Assembly (NCBI GenBank): GCA_905479515.1
Contig: CAJQMX010000065.1
Location: 1 to 13,688, forward strand
Reading direction: 5' to 3'
DNA: 13,688 bases
Origin: an uncultured Parasphingopyxis sp.
GTDB lineage: Bacteria; Pseudomonadota; Alphaproteobacteria; Sphingomonadales; Sphingomonadaceae
Shown here: one piece after another, positions 6,375 to 12,424 of the stretch
Layout of the letters: every line of letters starts with the position of its first letter
Position numbering within the stretch: position 1 is the stretch's first letter
The notes under the pieces: generated by a model
What the model was told of the DNA's origin: nothing
Seen by the model: the letters and a program-made list of their open reading frames with translations, nothing else
The model's database searches: none
Made by a program: the position numbers and the translations under genes

Positions 6375-7429
6375 TGGCGCCGCCTAACAATCGCGAAACG
6401 CGCCGTAAATCCAAAGCATTCGATCTTTTGGCGTTGGCCGCCGCCTTTGCAAAAGAAAAAAAGATATCGCTTACCGACCCTTTATTTGTGGATCGCTTCG
6501 TTTCAGATGCAGCAGTTCGCTTGTCGGAAGCATTAGACGACGCTCCTCTAATGCATGGATCACGGACGGAGAAATTGTTCGAAGCTACCGTTCTTAGCCT
6601 TGGTCGCTACCAGCTTTTCAAGACAGAGGATGTCGGTCGTGTACATGCATCGAAAAGCTATCGTGCACCTGATTTCAGGATAGTTCTCAACGATGGGATG
6701 CAATGGCTAGTGGAGGTAAAGAATGTCCGCCGGGAAAATCCGCGAAATCAGCGAACAACGATGTCGGCTGCCTATCTGGCGTCGTTGCAAACCTATGCTG
6801 ACGCCGTCGGCACACCTCTGAGATTGGCGATCTTTTGGTCGCGTTGGAACATATGGACGATCATTGCCCCAGAAAAATTCCGCCGCGCAAATGGCGATTT
6901 ACGCGTCGCCATGATGGATGCTATTGTTGCAAATGAATTTGTGCGACTTGGCGACATGACGATAATGACCACTCCACCACTGCGACTATTGATTGAAGCT
7001 GACACAACAAAGCCAAGTAAAATTGGCCAAGATGGTCTAGCCGAATTTGTAATAGGTTCAGCTCGTATGTTTAGCGGCGACATTGAGTTGGAAAATTTGC
7101 GTGACCGAAGGTTAGCAGAAATATTGTTCCTCTTCGGCGAATGGCCATGCGATGGGCCGACCGCAATAATGGACGAGAATGGAATTACTGGCGTCGAATT
7201 TGTTGCATCGCCGGAAGAGGCTTCAGATCAAGGCTTCGATGGAATCGGCTGGGCTAGCCGCATTTTCAGTAGATATTTTTCAACGCAAACGGTCGATGGC
7301 GACAAAATAATCCAGCTCAATGGGCAGCCTGTTCCAACATGGTTTGCTCCGCTTGCCAAATGGGATTTCGAGCACAGCAAATTGCCGCTATGGCTAGGAC
7401 ACATTGAACCGTCTGATCCGCCACCTTAA
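6374..7429 (+). CDS. PD-(D/E)XK nuclease-like protein, partner of the STAND gene
   Basis: The product is 351 residues from the ATG at 6374. A PD-(D/E)XK core is visible: Glu66 or Glu70 in RTEKLFEAT, then Pro99-Asp100 in YRAPDFRIVL, and Glu114-Val-Lys116 in WLVEVKN. The following YLASLQTYADAVGTPLRLAIFWSRW fits the helix and last strand of the fold. No membrane segment or signal peptide is seen. Residues 170-351 belong to no family I recognise. It follows the STAND gene by 64 bases in the same direction, bridged by a small ORF that ends in TAATG, so expression is probably coupled. It may be a second effector, or may process or bind DNA for the sensor. The longer in-frame reading from 6272 overlaps the STAND gene and is less likely. 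The nuclease fold is fairly sure; substrate and role are unknown. Confidence 0.75.
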   Translation: MAPPNNRETRRKSKAFDLLALAAAFAKEKKISLTDPLFVDRFVSDAAVRLSEALDDAPLMHGSRTEKLFEATVLSLGRYQLFKTEDVGRVHASKSYRAPDFRIVLNDGMQWLVEVKNVRRENPRNQRTTMSAAYLASLQTYADAVGTPLRLAIFWSRWNIWTIIAPEKFRRANGDLRVAMMDAIVANEFVRLGDMTIMTTPPLRLLIEADTTKPSKIGQDGLAEFVIGSARMFSGDIELENLRDRRLAEILFLFGEWPCDGPTAIMDENGITGVEFVASPEEASDQGFDGIGWASRIFSRYFSTQTVDGDKIIQLNGQPVPTWFAPLAKWDFEHSKLPLWLGHIEPSDPPP

Positions 7430-7443
7430 AGTGGCTTGCCACT
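7420..7443. terminator. Overlapping short hairpins between convergent genes
   Basis: AGTGGC-TT-GCCACT (7430-7443) and GCCAC-N6-GTGGC (7420-7435) overlap at the 12-base junction where the two convergent operons end. They sit exactly where a bidirectional terminator would be, but the stems are short, one loop is only two bases, and there is no U-tract, so this is a weak call. Confidence 0.25.
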
Positions 7444-8131
7444 ATACGAATGGCAAAAAAATGTGTGCTACATGGATGCTTCCACTTTGCGGTGCGAGTT
7501 CGGCAGAACGAAGGTGTTCTGTGTCAAAATCAGCGTCCGAGAAAATCTCAGAAGGTCTGCGAATAGCCGGACCGTCTTCGCGGACACATATCCCCAGAGA
7601 ATCTATTGTTTTCTGTTCTCCAAGCGAACGATGGATGGGCGGGACCACCACATCAAATCGATCTAGCAGAATACCCACCATAGCTGCCAACGGTTGCCCC
7701 CGGCTGTAAATACCAGAAACAAATCGACCAAGACCATTGGCCCCAAGATACTCTCGCCTGTCCTTCGTTTTACCATCCAGTTTTTTGAATTCGAACACCA
7801 TCTGCATGCTCTGGTGCTCGTCATTCCAGCCGTATATTATGTCATATCGCCGCTCTTCCGTGATCTCAGCGGTATCGGGATCAATCGTATTGATGACGCT
7901 TTCGGTGGCCCACATGCCTAGCAGCCCGTGTTTGCGAGCTGTGACGTTCTCGACATGAGCCTTCAGCGCCCGTGTAAGTACCGGCTCCCGAAGTTTTGAG
8001 TTAAACCCTGGCCTTGGACGTGCCGCCAATATGCGCCAGCTTTCACAAATGGCCCCCGCAGCTTCTCGAGCCGAACGTATCGGAAATGCCGACTGCCATT
8101 CTGAGCCCCACTCGAAGGCGTCGTCAATCAC
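7442..8131 (-). CDS. PD-(D/E)XK restriction endonuclease-like protein of the methyltransferase operon
   Basis: The product is 229 residues from a GTG at 8131. The nuclease core shows Glu49 in LREPVLTRALKAHVE, Asp97 in RRYDIIYGW, and Glu114-Phe-Lys116 in MVFEFKKLDG, in PD-(D/E)XK order. Its GTG overlaps the TGA of the upstream methyltransferase (GTGA), so the two are translationally coupled. The most likely role is the cleavage subunit of a restriction system whose methyltransferase marks host DNA. A free-standing short nuclease is unusual beside an Eco57I-like methyltransferase, since in type IIG enzymes nuclease and methylase are fused. The target could be unmodified or foreign DNA; I do not recognise the exact family. 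No truncation is seen. Confidence 0.75.
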   Translation of the reverse strand: MIDDAFEWGSEWQSAFPIRSAREAAGAICESWRILAARPRPGFNSKLREPVLTRALKAHVENVTARKHGLLGMWATESVINTIDPDTAEITEERRYDIIYGWNDEHQSMQMVFEFKKLDGKTKDRREYLGANGLGRFVSGIYSRGQPLAAMVGILLDRFDVVVPPIHRSLGEQKTIDSLGICVREDGPAIRRPSEIFSDADFDTEHLRSAELAPQSGSIHVAHIFLPFV

Positions 8132-11100
8132 ACAGCCACCGGTTTATTCTTGCTAGTTTGCCTTTCTTGCACGCTGCGTACGATATGCTCTGCATCCCGC
8201 AGAGCTTGTCTGATAGTCCAATTGCGCCTTGTTAGTGTCCGGGCAACTATGACAGCGCCATCCGACCAAATGAAGGTATCGGGAACAAACCACAACGATT
8301 CTGTGGAAGGCATAATTGAAAGCCCTTGCGCACCAAGTTCCGACAGCAATGCTATGACGGCATCGTTATTGACAATGACACTCGAACTTCCTTCCGTGGT
8401 TTTTTGATCGTCAAACTCAATCCGGGCGATTCCTACCGGACCAGCGCGCGACTGTTCACTGTTCACTACATGTACATGAAACCGACCTTGGCCGTTCGTT
8501 CGTTTGCGCCAATTTGTGAGTTCATTGCTCAAAGTCTGCGCGTAAATTTCAACATCAGCTTTACTCGCAGATTGCTGAGCTGGAGTATTCAGACTGCGAT
8601 AGCCACGCGGCCTAATTGACGGCATGAAAACGTTGACCGTCTCCCGCACTAGGGCCCGTTCTTCGACCGATAGATCGAAATAGTCGAACACATGTTCGTC
8701 AAGTTCTTCTTTCATGTTCAGATATTCTGCATTCTGCTGCCATTCTTCAATCGCCGTCAGTTGCGCAACTTTCAGCGATACATTTTCGAGCGCCCTTGTA
8801 GACCGTTCAGGATCAGTGCCGGCCTCTGGTTCGAAAAAAGGAAAGGTTGCGACATCGCTTAAATGTACTGCGTTACGCTCACAAAGCATTTTCCATGCTC
8901 GCATCATCAAGAAATAGCGTCCGAGACTAGAGCGTAGATAAACCGCAACGAACTTTAACAGACCTGAGTCAGCTTCCGATCCGGCTATGACTCCGATACT
9001 TTTCGTGAAGCTGGCTGGTTGATCATAGTAAACTGCCCGTAGCGCCAAATCTTCGCGGGAAAACCCATCGGCAAAGAGGACACGGGGTCCATCGAAGTGC
9101 TCCAACATTTTTTCGTCAAGCAAGGCGACTTGCGGTTGGTCATCCGGCCAATTGACCAGCAGACTCGAATGCAAGACAGGCACCCCGGCGCTGAGTGACT
9201 CAATCTTCACAAATCCCATGTCCCGAAGGGGCTCTGAGCTGACTGGAATTCGCGATTTATCTCTAATGTGTAGGCCTTTACGGGCACTCCACCGAGATTT
9301 TCCATCTGTACGCGTCCAGAAATCCCCTAGTTTTCCAAAAAGTTCCAGTCTCGTGATTAGTGCCAAGTCAGCATTGTCGCCCCACATTAACGTCACGAGT
9401 GTTTGAGGGGATTGGATCACTGTTCTCGTCTGCAACTGATGTCGATCTGCTGTTTGCAAGGTTAACCGACCGAGCGCGAGGCTTAAATCGGATTTGGGGA
9501 CGCAATAATCAAATGTTTCTCCCAGTGGGATTATGCACGCGGCACCTCCGGCCCGCTTTTGCCCCACAAATACGTGGCACGTATGTTCTGCGGACGGAAA
9601 AAGAAGGTTTTGGAGGTCTCCAAAATTTATCAGTCGCGCTGGCTGAACTGATCGTAAAAGATGGGAAACAAATCTTGCGTTAGTCGGCCCGACAAACAAC
9701 GTGATTGGAAGAATGAGGCACAAGCGACCTTCTTGATGCAGAAAATCAAGTGATCTGAGAGAAAACGCCCCGGCAATCTGTCGCAATGCGACAGTCGCGC
9801 CTTGCTTCTTTGCCCAATGGTCAGCTGATGTAACGCTCTCCCCCGCCGCTTGTCCCCAAGGAGGGTTGGAGATCAGAAGAGAAAATTTCCGATCTGCAAA
9901 CCCGTGGTTAACTGCAAAAAAGTCCGCTTCCTCACCGGAAAGCAAATTGGTTCCGGCAAGTGTTGGTAGTTTCACATTCTCTTGCGCTTGGGCTTCAATA
10001 ATATCAGATGGATCAAGACCTTCCAAAAGTGACAGGTACAGACTGAAGGCTGTTACGCGGCAGGCCATTGGATTGATGTCAGCACCAAATATCTGGCTTA
10101 CCAACAAATCACGACGTGCCTTAAAAGATAATCGGCCCTCGTCACTCGCTTCACGCAGAGCAATCAATCTCCTATATGCAGTAGTGAGCAAAATGCCCGA
10201 ACCGCAAGCTCCATCAAAAATAGTTTCACTTAGCGGATCAGATGACGCTGAAAATGCCTGATCAATTGCTAGCATCGCCAAATGGCGAGGAGTATAATAG
10301 GCTCCAGAACGTGCTTGTTCCTCGGGCGAGAGAAACGATTCATAAAGGCCAGACAATAGCTCAACAGGGATAAAACTGAAATCGTAATTCCAAAAATCCC
10401 CTTGCCCGGTTTTGAGATCGGTGCGACTGAGAAAAAGATCGAGAGTGCGAAACCCCGCGTCCGTAAGCGCAGCCCAAGGATCATGACGATCATCAGCTAA
10501 GAAGTCGCCATTAAAATCTTGACGTAAGCAATCAATGAGCTTTCGCATACCGCTACGGTTTTGGTTTGAGACAAGGTCATGAAACTGGTTCAAATCGTGG
10601 TGCTTGCGATATGTCGTTCCGACTATTTGGCGGTGTTCCAAATAGGATATAAAAAGTACCTGTCCCATAAGCAATTCAGCTAAACGCCGTGGATCATCTG
10701 TATTTCCTGCAGTGGGATAACCATGCAGTTCAATCTCCCGGACGGCAACTGATAGATTTTCAAGCAGTTTACTATCCACACGCGCTTTAACATCGAACCA
10801 GTCGGGAAGTCTTCGAACGATACTCGCAGACGAGATTTCGCGAGCAGAAAATTCGCCATCTGCACGCGCTTTCGATAGTTCCAGAGTCTGCGCGCCATCA
10901 GTAAGCTTTCTTGCAGGAAGTATGTGCGCAGATTCCCCCCTTATTTCGAGCACAACATTCACAAGATTCTGATTCCAAATCTTTTGCCGAATACGGTCAA
11001 GTTCAATGTCTGGGATGGGATTGTCATCATCCCCGAGGAATACTACGGATGGCACACCTTCGACCTCAAAAACAGCACGCGCTCGAATTGCACCATCGGG

Positions 11101-11232
11101 TCGCAGCAGTGCGTTTATTTCCGGCCCATATGGGTGTGTATCGGGAATGTCTGAAGCAGTCCGATGTAAACTCGCAGATTGTTCTGCATACCCCAGCTTT
11201 TCAAGCCAGTCCTTTATATGGGTAACTGTCAC
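8128..11232 (-). CDS. Eco57I-like N6-adenine DNA methyltransferase with target-recognition region
   Basis: The product is 1034 residues. The methyltransferase core lies mid-protein: GAYYTP at 310-315 (motif X region), DGACGSG at 340-346 (motif I, AdoMet binding), ADINPMA at 384-390 (motif II), and SNPPWG at 455-460 (motif IV, catalytic NPPW for adenine N6). Residues 1-300 are a helical N-terminal region without a nuclease motif that I can see. Residues from about 650 (KGLHIRDKSRIP onward) look like the target-recognition domain of COG1002-type enzymes, and the tail to 1034 is unassigned. It should methylate adenine in a specific sequence using S-adenosylmethionine. It starts at GTG 11232 in a GTGA overlap with the HTH gene and ends in a GTGA overlap with the nuclease. 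BREX PglX proteins share this core, but no other BREX gene is present. Confidence 0.87.
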   Translation of the reverse strand: MTVTHIKDWLEKLGYAEQSASLHRTASDIPDTHPYGPEINALLRPDGAIRARAVFEVEGVPSVVFLGDDDNPIPDIELDRIRQKIWNQNLVNVVLEIRGESAHILPARKLTDGAQTLELSKARADGEFSAREISSASIVRRLPDWFDVKARVDSKLLENLSVAVREIELHGYPTAGNTDDPRRLAELLMGQVLFISYLEHRQIVGTTYRKHHDLNQFHDLVSNQNRSGMRKLIDCLRQDFNGDFLADDRHDPWAALTDAGFRTLDLFLSRTDLKTGQGDFWNYDFSFIPVELLSGLYESFLSPEEQARSGAYYTPRHLAMLAIDQAFSASSDPLSETIFDGACGSGILLTTAYRRLIALREASDEGRLSFKARRDLLVSQIFGADINPMACRVTAFSLYLSLLEGLDPSDIIEAQAQENVKLPTLAGTNLLSGEEADFFAVNHGFADRKFSLLISNPPWGQAAGESVTSADHWAKKQGATVALRQIAGAFSLRSLDFLHQEGRLCLILPITLFVGPTNARFVSHLLRSVQPARLINFGDLQNLLFPSAEHTCHVFVGQKRAGGAACIIPLGETFDYCVPKSDLSLALGRLTLQTADRHQLQTRTVIQSPQTLVTLMWGDNADLALITRLELFGKLGDFWTRTDGKSRWSARKGLHIRDKSRIPVSSEPLRDMGFVKIESLSAGVPVLHSSLLVNWPDDQPQVALLDEKMLEHFDGPRVLFADGFSREDLALRAVYYDQPASFTKSIGVIAGSEADSGLLKFVAVYLRSSLGRYFLMMRAWKMLCERNAVHLSDVATFPFFEPEAGTDPERSTRALENVSLKVAQLTAIEEWQQNAEYLNMKEELDEHVFDYFDLSVEERALVRETVNVFMPSIRPRGYRSLNTPAQQSASKADVEIYAQTLSNELTNWRKRTNGQGRFHVHVVNSEQSRAGPVGIARIEFDDQKTTEGSSSVIVNNDAVIALLSELGAQGLSIMPSTESLWFVPDTFIWSDGAVIVARTLTRRNWTIRQALRDAEHIVRSVQERQTSKNKPVAV

Positions 11233-11768
11233 GCCGTTTTTCTTTGATCGCGATTACCCGCGATTTGAGATTCCATGTTAGTCCGATCATCGGACTTGCG
11301 AATGTCATCAACAATTTGAGCGGGGAACAGATCAAGCTGACCCGAGCCCGTCGGAGGAGGCGATATTGCAAAGCCCTCAGCCAAGGTTTCGAGATGAGGA
11401 CGCAATTGGATGACTAATACATCTCCAGGAGAATCTATATCGTCATCGATATTTGTAAGAGTCCAGTCACCAGAAGGCTCGATCACGAGCTTCTTGTTCC
11501 ATATGGCAACAAATGATTTTTGATGAAGTGACGTACGCAAACCTGAGAAAAGTCCTCGATATGATTGAAGCTCCAAACGGAAATCAGTCTTAAGTGTCGC
11601 CGCAACACAGATAATCAGAACAGTTTGCCAAGTAAATTTTGCTGGAGAACCCCTCCCGGCTGGTGGGACGTCAGCGGGCACCAAGGCGCGACGATTTGTC
11701 CACTCCCTTAACTGTGTTGTCGAAAGGCCGGTTAACGAGGAGACCAATGATGTGGTGGCATAACGCAT
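11229..11768 (-). CDS. MerR-type helix-turn-helix protein, first gene of the restriction-modification operon
   Basis: The product is 179 residues. Residues 1-65 give a MerR-like winged helix: YATTSLVSSLTGLSTTQLREWTNRRALVP, then GRGSPAKFTWQTVLIICV in place of the usual wing. The rest (about 70-179) matches no effector domain I know and lacks the cysteine set of metal-sensing MerR proteins. Its TGA overlaps the GTG of the methyltransferase (GTGA), so all three genes should be made from one message. It may regulate the operon, as controller proteins do in type II systems, because a 21-bp palindrome lies about 50 bases upstream of its ATG. Alternatively it may be a DNA-binding subunit of the complex. 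The ribosome binding site before the ATG is weak. Confidence 0.75.
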   Translation of the reverse strand: MRYATTSLVSSLTGLSTTQLREWTNRRALVPADVPPAGRGSPAKFTWQTVLIICVAATLKTDFRLELQSYRGLFSGLRTSLHQKSFVAIWNKKLVIEPSGDWTLTNIDDDIDSPGDVLVIQLRPHLETLAEGFAISPPPTGSGQLDLFPAQIVDDIRKSDDRTNMESQIAGNRDQRKTA

Positions 11769-12208
11769 AGACAGTTATCTCGTTAAATTGTGTTTTGTAG
11801 CTCATCTTTTTGTGAGGTATGGGTATCATACCCATACTGCGGCGTAAAGCTAGGCAATCAACTATTACAGATTACAGTTCGATTTGAGGCACTATAATAG
11901 ATTTACGCAGTAAAACAGTTACTTAATATATGATTCAATGTCCAAGAAGGTTTATTGCGTATTATACAATGGCTTCTAAATATCGGCCTCAGCGATGCTC
12001 TTCCTATCTGCTTGTTGTGCGAGCGCGCACCTACTTTCAATCAAGACGCAGGATATATTGTGGGCGCTGGCTGAAAACTTATGTTGGAATATTGGGTTGG
12101 CCGAATTTGGACAGTTATTTTCAAAATGACGACACGTGACGTTTCCGTTATGGTTGAAGAGAAGAGGGGGGCTTGGTTCCGTGTGAACTAAGAACTTGGA
12201 GACAAAAA
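11769..12208. other. Non-coding gap between the restriction-modification operon and the small membrane-protein gene
   Basis: The gap holds the 21-bp palindrome at 11817-11837 (listed separately), a tandem ATTACAG duplication at 11864-11877, and a TATAAT at 11893-11898 (+) without a good -35 box. ORFs of 69 codons (+, 11930-12139) and 115 codons (-, 11976-12323) occur but lack ribosome binding sites and recognisable composition, so I treat the gap as non-coding. No RNA gene was recognised. Confidence 0.55.
11817..11837. promoter_or_regulatory. 21-bp perfect palindrome, candidate operator of the restriction-modification operon
   Basis: The arms GTATGGGTAT and ATACCCATAC flank one base (C at 11827), with no mismatch. 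It lies about 50 bases before the HTH gene. Its minus strand contains TATGAT as a possible -10 element, and a TTGATT on the minus strand (11861-11856) lies 19 bases from TATGGG, so a bound protein would cover the promoter. Autoregulation by the MerR-type protein is the simplest explanation; this is inference. Confidence 0.6.
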
Positions 12209-12424
12209 ATGACAGAGAATAAAAACACTCAATCTGACGATCAACAAAACTGGCCCGGCTTGTCGGAGATTGACAAGGCGCTCGCAGAAAACCGCCTGAC
12301 AGCCTATACATGGAAAAAAACATGGGCTGACCCTTGGGGCCGTTTGAAGTTGATTTTGGTGTTTGCAGCGTTAGCGGCGTTTTTGATCTTCGTACTTGTC
12401 GATGAAAGTTTGATCACATTTTAG
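12209..12424 (+). CDS. Small single-span membrane protein of unknown function (71 aa)
   Basis: The start is ATG at 12209, with TTGGAG 8 bases upstream; in-frame codons before it (from 12173) lack this support. The product has a hydrophilic N-terminal half (MTENKNTQSDDQQNWPGL) followed by one hydrophobic helix at about residues 49-65 (LKLILVFAALAAFLIFVLV) and a six-residue tail. There is no signal peptidase site, so it is probably an inner-membrane protein with a cytoplasmic N-terminus. Its TAG (12422-12424) abuts the stop of traG on the other strand without a gap. I do not recognise the family. Its location beside traG raises the possibility of a transfer accessory or entry-exclusion role, as small inner-membrane proteins such as TraS act on TraG in F, but this rests on position alone. 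Confidence 0.65.
   Translation: MTENKNTQSDDQQNWPGLSEIDKALAENRLTAYTWKKTWADPWGRLKLILVFAALAAFLIFVLVDESLITF

Noticed and set aside
7404..7709. 101-codon plus-strand ORF antisense to the restriction nuclease
   Set aside because: It overlaps the PD-(D/E)XK coding frame on the other strand, which has motif support and a coupled start.
8128..11232. Methyltransferase read as BREX PglX
   Set aside because: The NPPW methyltransferase core is shared, but none of the other BREX genes (pglZ, brxC, brxB, brxA) is in the window and the linked genes are HTH and nuclease.
11864..11898. Tandem ATTACAG duplication followed by TATAAT as a promoter
   Set aside because: No -35 hexamer at 16-18 bases; the sequence is AT-rich and the next gene is about 300 bases away.
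11930..12139. 69-codon ORF on the plus strand in the gap before the membrane protein
   Set aside because: No Shine-Dalgarno, odd composition rich in Arg, Tyr and Cys, and no recognisable motif.
11976..12323. 115-codon ORF on the minus strand, overlapping the small membrane-protein gene
   Set aside because: It is antisense to a better-supported gene, has no ribosome site and no recognisable composition.
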